A DNA stretch of 64,000 nt. Source: Musa acuminata AAA Group (lineage: Eukaryota > Streptophyta > Magnoliopsida > Zingiberales > Musaceae). The position numbers and the translations under genes are program-made. The stretch covers positions 22,667,501-22,731,500 of the forward strand of contig NC_088339.1 of NCBI RefSeq assembly GCF_036884655.1, written 5' to 3'. Below, piece by piece: positions 1-9,728 of this stretch. Each line of letters starts with the position of its first letter. The stretch's first letter is position 1. The notes beneath the pieces were generated by a model. The model saw only the letters and a program-made list of their open reading frames with translations, searched no databases and was not told the origin of the DNA.

Positions 1-1188
1 TATATAACAAACATCAATCCGTCATAAATAAATCAAATTCATCAATAATTCCAAAATTCCATATAGTGACAAAATGAACCCTTTCAAGCAACCAACTTCA
101 AGGGGGCAATGAACCATCCAAAAGTTAGTATATACCATATTCTTAACAATTATGAAATAAGGAAAACAAGAATATGCTTGTGCAGATAAGGAAATGATTA
201 AGAGAAGCAGTCCTGTCAACAAGATGGAAACAGAATTTTTTGGACAATGGTGACCAAATAAGTTCTGTAATTTTGAGCTTCATCCTGGTACTCAACAATC
301 AAGAAAAGAATTGCTTATGAGCCTGTAATCATATGATGCATCTGTTCTCAACACTGCTTCAGAGCAAACAACATACTGAATAAAGACATCTTGTTCCACT
401 GCCGTCATGCTCATCATTATTTATTTAAGGTCACTCTTAAGAACATCAGAAGAAAAGCATATAGCCTTACAATATTAAAAAATTTCTTAATGATATAGTA
501 TCATTTCAAAAACTTGGCCAACATAAACACTCCTTTTTCTTCCTTAATGATATAGAAATTCATTAAGCTTTGGAGTGTAAGGGGATTCATATGTATATTT
601 TTTAAGTGAGCTTTTCCCAATATATTCTTTATTTAGATGATGATAAAGAATTTCATAACTGATGGTAGAAAACATAGGCAAAATATCTACAAGCAATGAA
701 GACAAATAAAAATAGTCTTTAGTTCTCTGATAACCATAAAAGCCTAGGCCATACTGACTGTCTTTTCCGAATCAAGGACTTCACCAAATAAGGAGCAATA
801 TTATTGCGACAGAAAAGAATAACTCTGTGCCCAGAATTTCATAACTCTGTACCCCGATCACATTGCAAGCCATAAACAACATAACATTTTATAAGTGACT
901 CATTTCCTACGAAACTGCACCTAGTGGTCCATAAGAAATATTAAATTAACTTGTATATATGCCCAAACAATTCTCATTTTTTACTCTAAATTTCAAATTC
1001 GAACCCTACTTGATTTGATAATCGAAAACTGATGATCATGCTCAGATACATTTTCACTATAATCAAAATTCCATTTCTGAAATAACCCCACTATGATTTT
1101 CACTTGTTAGATTAAGCATTAGCTTACTTAACACGGAACAAAAACGTATCTTTACGAACCAAAGGTAGAGAGGGAAAAATGAAGGTAC
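1..1188 (-). other. First intron of the ABCF1-like gene, running off the left edge
   Basis: This AT-rich stretch lies 3' of the ABCF1 exon 1 donor on the minus strand. I looked for the next conserved part of the protein (the segment before the first Walker A) and did not find it, so the intron is at least 1.19 kb and exon 2 must lie outside the window. No other gene or repeat is recognisable here. Confidence 0.6.
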
Positions 1189-1407
1189 ATGGATATCTCT
1201 GGAGAGCGGATGCGAGGCGAGGACACCCGTGCACGTCCGATCCGAGATCCGCATCGATCCGACTCCATCGGCCACCTTCCCCACCGCCGCCCCATTCGGC
1301 ACATCGGCGGCCGCCTTCGACGACGTGGCCGATGATTTCCCTCCCCTCTTCGCTGCCGCCGCGGCCTTTTTGGCCGCCGCCTTCTTCTTGCTCGCGTCCG
1401 ACACCAT
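1189..1407 (-). CDS. ABCF1: ABC transporter F family protein (ABCF1/GCN20-like), exon 1 only
   Basis: The start codon is at 1405-1407 and the exon gives 73 residues, beginning [20 protein letters not shown] and ending in LSRDIH. It closes at a GT donor (1188-1187) in phase 0. The Lys/Ala-rich start followed by [10 protein letters not shown] and SHPLSRDI is the known N-terminus of plant ABCF1. ABCF proteins are soluble twin-ATPase proteins without membrane segments. The yeast relative GCN20 acts with GCN1 at the ribosome in the GCN2 amino-acid starvation response, so a role in translation control is inferred from the family. Neither ATPase domain is in the window. The region upstream of the start (1408 to about 1550) is GC-rich and fits a 5' UTR and promoter. 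The reading continues open past the donor, but the protein similarity stops exactly there. Confidence 0.9.
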
Positions 1408-1945
1408 CCCCTGCTCAAATCCCCAAACCAAATCAACGGATCGGTCTCAACAGACGGCAGACGGACAAAACCCGGGCTAAATTCGAAGGGGAGAGAGAAA
1501 TTGGAGGGCGGCGTGGAGGATACGGTTCCTACGTTGTTGCGAGGGTTTGCCCTTAATGCCGATCTAATATTAGTTCAATTACTTCTTTATTATTGTACGA
1601 CTGAACCCAACCATCACCTTGCTTTGTTCTTCGTGATACGGCTAGCATTAATATGCGGTTACATCATCTACCGTTAAATTAGTATGCGGACATCTTCTCT
1701 GCCGTCCACGCGTGAGTTGGGAATCGATCCGGTCCGAGGCGGTTCGAGTGGGCCAGCGATCCGTGACTGCACGATTCATAAAGCATTGAGATCTGACCTG
1801 ACCTCCGGCGCTTTGAGATCCACGTGAGTTCTGATTACTGGGCTGGGCTTTATATTTGGTGGGTCTCTATTCGCTGGCAGCCCCAAATGCAACTTGGAAT
1901 GTGGAATTTGCTGTGCAATTCTTGGATTCGCCGCCAATCGACCTT
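1408..1945. other. Intergenic: ABCF1 5' flank up to the viral insertion
   Basis: The first 150 bases are GC-rich and probably carry the 5' UTR and promoter of the minus-strand ABCF1 gene. From about 1560 to 1945 I see no recognisable gene. The open frame that runs through 1776-1945 on the minus strand is host DNA read on from the viral coat-protein fragment. The virus-like residues end around 1945. Confidence 0.45.
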
Positions 1946-2446
1946 TCAATGTATTTTTTCGGTCGTTAGGGCATTCCCTTGCAAAATGCCCTTCTTCTCC
2001 ACAAAGGTAGCACTTGCATTTCTTATTTCTTATCAAATGCTTCCTCTTTTCAATTCTTGCATGAGATGAGTGGGGTTTACCCTTGTAGGTAGTTGATCTC
2101 CTTACCCCATATTTTCTTTCGGGTTTGTTGTAATATCCTGGGATAGGAATCTTACTGCAAAAGGATAGGTCTTTTAATGCTCTTCTGAATGCAGCATCCT
2201 TGCACTCTGCTTCTAAATATTTGTAGGAGAAGAGAATCCTTGGGATTACCCCTATGGTGTTTCCCCTGTATTTTGCTTCAAATGCCTCTTTGATCCTTTT
2301 TCCTAGCTCCCCTGGCATTTTGGACCATAACTTTTCGGATAATTCTGGTCCTACGAACATCCTACCTGTTTTGGATGCCAACCTCATATAATCATTTAAG
2401 AACTGAATAATATGGTTGAGGTTAGTGCAAGATAACCTTTCAAGAT
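1776..2446 (-). pseudogene. Badnavirus coat protein, C-terminal half, inverted
   Basis: The minus-strand frame is open from about 2446 to the stop at 1776-1778. It contains badnavirus coat-protein core sequence followed by a retroviral-type zinc knuckle, CYLCGEEGHFARECP (CX2CX4HX4C), encoded near 1970-2020. The coat protein is normally the middle part of the ORF3 polyprotein. Here virus-like residues stop a few codons after the knuckle (about 1945), and the last 50 or so residues are host sequence read on to a chance stop. The methionine at 2385-2387 is internal to the viral frame and is not a real start. The fragment begins, in viral terms, almost exactly where the plus-strand coat-protein fragment at 4742-5262 ends, so the two are separated halves of one region. 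Confidence 0.88.
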
Positions 2447-2491
2447 AACCTCATATAATCATTTAAGAACTGAATAATATGGTTGAGGTTA
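2380..2491. repeat. 67-bp-period tandem duplication at the viral inversion junction
   Basis: A 45-bp stretch at 2380-2424 recurs identically at 2447-2491, with 22 bp (2425-2446) between. The first copy is coat-protein coding sequence on the minus strand. The second lies beyond the point where the viral frame is needed and directly precedes the junction to the primer-binding-site region. It looks like a 67-bp unit duplicated with a truncated second copy, made when the junction formed. Confidence 0.85.
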
Positions 2492-2523
2492 CTTGGATCC
2501 CGCTCCCGCTTCCGTCGACTTTC

Positions 2524-2535
2524 TGGTATCAGAGC
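2524..2535 (+). promoter_or_regulatory. Initiator tRNA-Met primer-binding site of the endogenous badnavirus
   Basis: The 12 bases TGGTATCAGAGC are complementary to the 3' end of plant initiator tRNA-Met and mark position 1 of badnavirus genomes, where minus-strand DNA synthesis starts. ORF1 begins 215 bases downstream. The same 12 bases also serve as primer site in many plant LTR retroelements, including the one at 24292-24816. The badnaviral ORFs immediately downstream decide the assignment here. Confidence 0.85.
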
Positions 2536-2738
2536 CGGTTGTATTCTGTTTTGATATAGTCTCTAACCGAATTGCTATGATATTTATGCTAAGTTTGCTT
2601 TGTAAAACATCACTTACGGTTTAAAACTTGTGAGGAGCCCGAGGAAGGCAACCAGGTCAGGGAACCACAGTAAGACCTTTGACGCAAGCTCTCGAAGTTG
2701 AGAACGTAAGTAGATCTAAAACAATGCATATTTAGCAT

Positions 2739-3170
2739 ATGTCTAAGCTTTGGGAAGAAGCTATTCAAAAATGGTATACAGACTCCCATACCTCCCATCT
2801 GGACTACCTAAATCTAGCGGAGACTCCAAAACCCACTAAGAAAGAACTAGCTCACAACATCTCTGTCATTTACGACCGAACTTGTCTTTCAAGTAGAGTA
2901 AATCTGAGAAACTTCAAACTTTTGCTTGAAGAAAACCGCAACCTTGAGCATAGGGTTAAGAACCTCGAATCCTCAATAACAACGCTGTCTTCCTTACTCA
3001 TCAAGAACAAGCCTCTTACTCAAGCTGATGTTCAAAAATTGGTTCTAGAGATAACTAAGCAACCCAAACTCATTGAGGAAGAAGCCTTACGACTTTCACA
3101 TAGCCTGGACCAAAAACTCCAAAGGATTGAAATTCTATTATCCAAAATAGAAAAACAAATATTTGGATGA
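2739..3170 (+). CDS. Badnavirus ORF1 protein (DUF1319-like), endogenous copy
   Basis: The frame is open for 143 residues. It starts MSKLWEEAIQKWY and is rich in Leu, Lys and Glu, with a coiled-coil-like stretch around residues 60-140. Position (first ORF after the primer site), size class and N-terminal Trp-containing motif match badnavirus ORF1, a small virion-associated protein of poorly known function. It is somewhat shorter than the roughly 170-residue ORF1 I would expect from banana streak viruses. Its stop codon overlaps the ORF2 start as ATGA (3167-3170), the arrangement that allows leaky-scanning translation of the following ORFs. The frame is intact, but it is part of a defective integrated copy, so expression is not implied. 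Confidence 0.85.
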   Translation: MSKLWEEAIQKWYTDSHTSHLDYLNLAETPKPTKKELAHNISVIYDRTCLSSRVNLRNFKLLLEENRNLEHRVKNLESSITTLSSLLIKNKPLTQADVQKLVLEITKQPKLIEEEALRLSHSLDQKLQRIEILLSKIEKQIFG

Positions 3171-3553
3171 GTCATATATCCTCCAGGAGTACCGAATCTT
3201 ACAAAGAAGCTCTTAAAGCTACTGAATCTATTGAACCCCCATCACTTGGGTTTCTCAAGACAAGTGATTTTCAGGGAACTCTTAACCATTAGGTAGCCGT
3301 AATCAAGCAGCATAACGTACAAATTCAACTTCTGGTACAAATTGCTGAAAACATAAAAGGAATACGAACGGAGCTACAGACAATACGGGAATTGCAACAA
3401 TCAAAGGCAACGCAATCCCAAGTAGTACCAGACGAACTCATCACCAAACTAGCAAACCTCAACCTAGGCCCCTCTGAAAGGCCTAAGGAGACAAAAGGAA
3501 GAATATTAGTCTTTAAAGACCCTATAAAAATCTTCCAAGAAAACAGAAGATGA
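3167..3553 (+). pseudogene. Badnavirus ORF2, interrupted by an internal stop
   Basis: ORF2 starts at 3167 in an ATGA overlap with ORF1 and ends at 3551-3553 in an ATGA overlap with ORF3, spanning 128 codons plus a stop. An in-frame TAG at 3290-3292 (codon 42) interrupts it. The rest of the frame stays open and keeps the expected spacing and overlap, so a single base change is the likely cause. Badnavirus ORF2 encodes a small nucleic-acid-binding, virion-associated protein. The part after the stop is rich in Gln, Lys and Glu. The whole is too short and interrupted to stand out as a long ORF; the two overlaps are what reveal it. Confidence 0.82.
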
Positions 3554-4741
3554 CTTCCAGGACACAGACCCAAGAGGTATCTACGTCAACTCCTCTTGTA
3601 GAAGACCAAATCAGGAACTACAGAAGAAACCAGAGGAGAATATTCAACGCTAGAAGACGACTTGGGCGACTCATCTTCAGAAATACAGACTTAAACGCGC
3701 AGGTTCTGGAACAACAAATAGACCCTCAAGCGCAGCTGCAATTATCCATGAGGGAAAGAGCTGCAATAGCACCTGCCGAAGTATTATACCACTCGAGAAG
3801 AGATGATGTGCATCACAGGGTCTATACGCATCGATCTGAAGAAGCTATGTTGGTCACCAACAATCAAGAAGACAGGGCTTTCATTCAGGAGCCAAGCTTT
3901 GACCAACTGATCAGGAGCGGGATGAGGTATATTCATCTCGGGATCCTACAAACAAGGGTCCAGACACTCCATAGACAGGAAGAGGGAACACTGGCACTAT
4001 TAGTGTTCCGAGACAACAGATGGGCTGATGATAGGTCCATCATTGCCACAATGGAAGTAGACCTGACTAGAGGAAGTCAACTGGTCTACGTTGTACCAGA
4101 CACCATGATGACGATAGGAGATTTTTACCGTAATATACAACTTTCTATACTAACCCGTGGATATGACACATGGCAGAATGGAGAGGCAAATCTGCTAATC
4201 ACCAGGGGAATGGTGGGGCGACTTTCAAATACCCCGAATGTCGCCTTTGCATATGAAATTTCAGGGGTGGTGGATTACTTAACAAGCCATGGCGTAAGGG
4301 CCTTGCCAGGAAGAAGGTATTCCACAGCAGAAATCAGAGGAAGAGACTGGATGATCAGACCCACACAGGTCTCAATTCCCATACAACCTGCCGAACTCAG
4401 GAGCCGAAATCTGATTGACGGAAGAATTTCAATTAGCTTCGACAATTATAAAGCAGCATCAACATCCAGCAGGATCCGTTACAACAACACGGATGACGAA
4501 ACATTCAGCGATGAAGAGGAAATCCGAATCCACACAATAGCTGTCAACATTCAATTAAACGACAGCGAGGACGAGGCTGAGGAGCTAAGGGAAAACCTTA
4601 ATTCCTACTTCCAAGGCACCCACATCACAGAAGAGGAAGTAGAGATGCCGTACCCTCGGAAGCGTCAAAAGGAATTAATCGCAGCAGGACTAGAGGAGGA
4701 ACTGATAATGGAATTACCCACAGTTAGCAAGGCTATCTCAA
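3550..4741 (+). pseudogene. Badnavirus ORF3 polyprotein, N-terminal and movement-protein part
   Basis: ORF3 starts at 3550 and runs about 395 residues in frame before similarity leaves this frame. It holds the N-terminal region and the movement-protein domain, for example the segment RFVFRDNRW-like at about residues 150-160 and a DLTRGSQLVYVVPD stretch near residue 180. The movement protein lets badnaviruses pass through plasmodesmata. Around 4735-4745 the virus-like reading moves one frame over. The original frame continues with unrelated residues to a stop at 4858-4860. The frameshift cuts the movement-protein part from the coat-protein part, so the polyprotein is broken here. Confidence 0.87.
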
Positions 4742-5335
4742 CAGGTATATTCATCATCTGCTATATCAAATTACAGGCCACCAACGGACTCAACCATGGG
4801 ACCCGTAAACTATCCCCCGGCTGTGAACATAGAATCCACAAGCCAGAAACCAGAATATGAAGGACACTCAAGACAGCCAAGGTTCAAGGCGAAGAACTTC
4901 TCGGAAGCCTGGAACCTCCCTTCGGCTTTCCAACAGCAAGGAGCGATGTTCATAATCCCATCCCAACTGGGAATGTTCGATGAAGTATTTATGAGGTGGG
5001 AATCAATAACAAAGAATTTAGTATCTTCACAAGGATTCACAGATCCTCTAGCAAAAATGGAATTTATTGAAAATCTGCTCGGAGAAGCGGAGAAACTAGC
5101 ATGGATCCAATGGCGGATGGCCTACCCTGAAGAATACCAACTACTGCTAGCTAATGCGGATGGAATGGGAGGAACACAAAATATTCTCTCACAACTAAGG
5201 ACGATTTTTATACTAGAAGACCCGTTTCAAGGATCTACGACAGCACAAGAAGAAGCTTACAGAGACGCATCGAATCGAGATTATTGTAGACTGCAAATTG
5301 AGATACAAGACGCATTGAATCTATCAATATAGATC
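4742..5335 (+). pseudogene. Badnavirus ORF3, coat-protein N-terminal half
   Basis: This is the continuation of ORF3 in the next frame after the frameshift. It includes a typical badnavirus coat-protein stretch with WNLPSAFQQQGAMF near 4907-4950 and WIQWRMAYPEEY near 5103-5138. Virus-like sequence ends at about 5262, after a GSTTAQEEAYRD stretch. The last 20 or so codons to the stop at 5330-5332 are not recognisably viral. The methionine at 4796 is internal and not a real start. The missing second half lies inverted at 1946-2446, and nothing downstream of the coat protein (protease, reverse transcriptase, RNase H) is present on this side. Confidence 0.87.
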
Positions 5336-6777
5336 GAGTTTATTTTGACGATCGATTAGACTTGCAATTGTGACATACACAGATCAAGATTTGTGTCTTT
5401 TAAATCAGGTTCGAGGAAGGATAGTGGTGTAATCTGACCACTAAAAATGAATAAGAAACATATGCATGATCGAGAAATTAAATTGTTTATCACCCAAGTG
5501 AGGGGCGTGATAAGATGGCACCATTTGGGTTGTCAAAAGAGCCCCAACTTTGAAAGGTTTGGTTCAGTTTATTAATTAAATATTTTAAATCTTAAAAGAA
5601 TGAAATTCTCTCAATTATTTGTTTATTATTAAAGATATTTTAATTTTCCTAAAGATGCTAGTCTTTTTTATTATAAGGATCAAAGAAATGAAAAATCTTA
5701 TATTATCGATTCATATTAGTCTTCTTTCGTTATATTATAAAAAAAAATTATAATAATTTTTTATTTATTTTATATTTTTATAATGTTAATTTTTTAAAAA
5801 AATCATAAATTTTGGAATTTCCTGTGGAGCGTCCTAATTTTAAAAAAATTTCAGATGGCATTCAATTTTTTTTAAGATCATCATCCTATCCTTGTCAACC
5901 ACTGTCCTCCACTTGTCGACCGCTCGCCTCCTCTCCTCTTGTAGCTGCTTGCACCTCCGCAGTAGGCTAGCCCAATTGACCCCTCCCATGACTACTTTGT
6001 GCCTCAACATGTGAGCTAATCTCGTCAACTGACCCCTCCTCTCCATTGGATGCCTACACCTCCATGCACAAACATGTTTTATTGGTCGCCCCCCCTTCTC
6101 TCTCTTAATCGTTTACACCTCCATGTGTAAGTTAACCACATTGAATCCACCCCCGACCTCCTACACCTCTACATGCGGGTAAAATAATCCTTTATGTGAT
6201 CATGGATATTGTTTAAAATTTTTTCAAAGTTGGGATGAATTTATCTTTTTTCACGGTCCTAAAAAAAATTAAACTTACAAGATTTTTTTTAGAATTTGTC
6301 TTTTTAATAATATAATTTTTATTTTATTTTTAATAAAATTTATTAGACATGTACAGTCCAACAAATTGATTCACTCATTCAATTCAATCTTTATAACCAT
6401 GATGGGCACCTATTCTTTTTATTATATTCCTTTTATTTTTCTATTTTATTCTTTCTCTCTCATCCTTGGGACACTACATTCCAGCAGAATCAGAAAAACC
6501 CCATGGCCACAGTTAAAAGACTTGTCATTATTTTTCCCCAAACACCAATAAGAGGACAGGTTAGATTTGGATGTGGGGTGGGTGATGAGATGCATGGTTT
6601 CCAGATCCAAAATGTTGGACTGAGACCATCATAAGGGGCAGTGGCTGTGTCTGCATCCAAATTGGATAGCGCTTGAAATGGACAAAACACCAGCCTCTCC
6701 GTCTGTTGGAGTTGCTCCCAGGCATTGCAGCATATGGTTTTGCAGATCGGAGAGGCAGACAAATTTGCCACAGAGAT

Positions 6778-6799
6778 GGACAAGACATTTGTCTTGTCC
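6778..6799. repeat. Perfect 10-bp inverted repeat
   Basis: The arms GGACAAGACA and TGTCTTGTCC are perfect and separated by two bases. The site lies 31 bp before the (CT)20 tract. It is too short for a gene feature and could be a protein-binding palindrome or a chance hairpin. Confidence 0.6.
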
Positions 6800-6826
6800 A
6801 ATCTTTCTAGGGAAGGGAGGATCACA

Positions 6827-6830
<4 letters not shown>

Positions 6831-6870
<40 letters not shown>
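6831..6870. repeat. (CT)20 microsatellite
   Basis: An uninterrupted run of twenty CT units in the intergenic region upstream of the MYB gene. Confidence 0.97.
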
Positions 6871-6872
<2 letters not shown>

Positions 6873-9474
6873 TTCAAATCTTTCATTGCCTTGATTTCAC
6901 AGCCCTCCCACCAACCAATGCATCTGGTTTTGAATCTTCACAAACACCTGCCATCAAGAACCTCGCAAGGCTTGCAATCATACTTGATTAATGATGCACT
7001 TCTAACAACATGCTCCAATCTGTACACCAGCCGAAGATGATCACTCTTTTATCTCAATATAAAAAGAGAGTCCTCATCTGCTACCACCACATTGTGAACC
7101 ATCCCTGAGCTGGCTTGGCTGGAGAAGTGCTACCTCAAAGGGAACCAAAACAAGAAAAGAAAGTGCTCCATGGGCATTGTTTTGAGAGTTAATCGCAAGT
7201 GACGACACTAAGATTTCAGCACAGTTATCAGACTGTTGTCATCTTGCTTGATTGAAGATTCCATGACAGATATCTCAGTTATCAACTGTGAGGCTCCATC
7301 CCATCAACCCCAACCTGCCCTAAATACAAGTCCACCTCAGTGTGTTGAGATGTTGGTGGCCTTGGTCTTTCTATATTCACAGCCTGACATTGCAGACTCT
7401 CATCTCTTTGACATCTTTCCTTTTAAATATCCTTCGGTGGATGCACAAGGTGCATGCACTAAGGCATCCACTGTCTCACTATTCATACTCTTAGAATATG
7501 AGTATAACCAAGATGTGTTCCTTTAAAATATGAGAGTTGACTCATGCTTTGTCTAGTTAGGAATCTATCATCAAATAAGGCTGATGTTTCTTGCCAGCAG
7601 ATATATCCAGTGGGTTCACGTTGGATTCTTATGAAAATTGTGTTCTTATCTGAATGCAAAAGACAAGAATTATCAAGATGATGCCTGGTTATCTTGAATC
7701 CTACTGTCATATACGTTGTCAAACATGTTCTATATATGCGGATAAGGTTGGTATTAGGGTAAGACAATCATCAGTTTAGCTTGGAAAGTTGCTGCTCAAA
7801 TGTCCTGTCGATATCAGTATTCATATAATTGAGATGGACTGAGAAGAGTCAAGTCAGTTTTAATACCAAACAAGGTGCTGAAAGGTAAAAGATTGATTTG
7901 TCTATGAGCCACTCACACAAACACATGGTTTGGAAGTGTTTCTTGACTTCTCCTTTTCCAAGACGTTTCTTCTTTCTCTGTCTTCTTTGTTTTCTTGGGT
8001 TCTAACCATGAACAACACCTCATAGGTAGCTGTGAATAGTTTCCACCGGACCATACAGTTGTGCTTCTGTCGTATTTGTTGTTTTGTGCATTCCCATGGT
8101 TGCCATACTTTGTTTACAATATGCATAGCTACAGATTATCCAAAAGTATTTGAAGTTGAACAGCGTGTTGAGAAGCTAATGGACCGCATAAACAATGTGA
8201 AGACGCATTAGATCCACATCAACCTAAATACCACATGGTACTACAGTACAAAATAACATGCCGCAAGAAAGCAAACAGTAGGGTTTATGTATGAGAACAT
8301 AAGATCTTTCCATGAATGGACTACCTTTTCCCTTTTCATGATTAGTTGAGCTAAAGATCAAGAGCCACTATGTGACTGTGTTCATGACACGACCACTTCC
8401 GTGACAATCTCATGTCTTTCTCCATCTGTCAATGTGTAGAAGTCATCATTTTTTCTTTGGGCTGCAAAATGATGTGTTTGGTGCCTGAAAACATTTTCCA
8501 ATAGCGACTGGTGCTGGTGCTGGTGCTGCTGTTACTGTTAATGATGTGAAAGATGTAGATTTTCTTGAGTACAAAGTTTAGACTAAGAGCATCAACATTT
8601 TCTAGAATTCAGCAGTGTCAAGTCCCCTCTCTCTAAATTCTACTACACGAGTCGGTGCTGTTGAACATCGAACACAAACTAGTTTCTGCTTTCGTCAGTC
8701 ATCACCAACCACTTTGAAGAGAAGACAGCAATCAAATACCAGGGCATTGCCCACTGGAAGCAAGGTTCATGGTGATGACCTTCTTCTTGAATGATCAAGT
8801 GTATAAAATATTTATGATCGAGGAGGCAAACGAACAAAGTTATTATTATTGGGTCAGAGTTGCAGCTACATGTCTAATCACAATTTGTTTTCCTTTTTAT
8901 AATGGACATGAGAGATTCAAAAGTTAGCTGGAAGTTGAAAACATGGGACACTGGTCAATTTCACTGCTGATGACTACAGTGTCCCTTTACATCACAGAAA
9001 ATGAGGGGTTGACATCCATTCTCAACCATCTTAAGGTATCAATCCATGACTCCCGAGAGCAAAACAATGGCTAAAGCAGAAGGTTAACATGTGGATGAAC
9101 TCAGCAGTGCAAGGGGAAAGGTTAAGCTATCGGGGGAAGGTGATGTTTGGTAGCATCACATGTACTAATTACTTGGGCAGAGATTATCGCTACATTCCGA
9201 TTGCTTGTTACGTTAATTAAAAGGGAGGGATGGCGACAAGTCTTAGACACAGCCCTCGGACTTGAACTCTGGCATGGAGTCAGTGACAATTTTGTCTACC
9301 ATATGCACTTGGACTAGACTGATCCAACAGAATTCAATGCTTCTACCAGCATATATTGGTCTCGGTAGAAGGAATGGAGGGAAGAGGAGCAAGCCAAAAC
9401 GAGCAGGGTTTCATCAGATGTAGGGTCTCCAAAAGTACAGGGACTGGGTTTTCTTTATAGGTGGTGATGGTGAG

Positions 9475-9485
9475 TCTTATAAATC
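9475..9485 (+). promoter_or_regulatory. Possible TATA box of the MYB gene
   Basis: A TTATAAAT stretch lies about 245 bases before the MYB start codon. A second candidate, CTATATACC, lies near 9577. Either would give a 5' UTR of about 100-220 bases. This is position and motif evidence only. Confidence 0.35.
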
Positions 9486-9728
9486 TCTGACACCAAGATG
9501 CGTGCACCCAAGAGAGGCTGGAGAAGCTGATTGAAACTTGACAGCCTATCCTTTGACTTGTTTAGCATTTCCAACCTCTATATACCTCTGCGTTGTCCAT
9601 CTCCTTCTCTGTCTCCTTCATACTGTGTTGTGGCAGTGTTCCAAGGCCAGGCGATCGACCTCAAGAATCCAGTGGGAAGAAGACGTGGGGGTGGAGCCAC
9701 AGGCGATCGAGCTGCAACATCTGCCGCC

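Larger units (their letters stand above)
1946..5335. mobile_element. Endogenous badnavirus (banana streak virus-like), partial and rearranged
   Basis: The segment holds, left to right: an inverted coat-protein C-terminal fragment, a short junction, an initiator-tRNA-Met primer-binding site, ORF1, ORF2, the movement-protein part of ORF3, and the coat-protein N-terminal fragment. ORF order and ATGA overlaps between ORF1/ORF2 and ORF2/ORF3 are those of badnaviruses (Caulimoviridae). The aspartic protease, reverse transcriptase and RNase H regions are missing. ORF2 has an internal stop, ORF3 has a frameshift, and the coat protein is split into two oppositely oriented halves. The copy is therefore incomplete and defective as it stands. 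The outer edges are placed by where virus-like protein similarity stops (about 1945 on the left, about 5262 on the right, with the frame closing at 5332), so they are approximate. No flanking duplication was found, as expected for integration by host end joining. Confidence 0.9.
5336..9475. other. Intergenic region without a recognised gene
   Basis: The part from 5500 to 6400 is very AT-rich with poly-T and poly-A runs. From 6400 to 9475 the sequence is of ordinary composition with only short unrecognised ORFs. It includes a (CT)20 microsatellite with a perfect 10-bp palindrome beside it, and a GGTGCT-type triplet run near 8510. The last 300 bases are the upstream region of the MYB gene. Confidence 0.5.
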
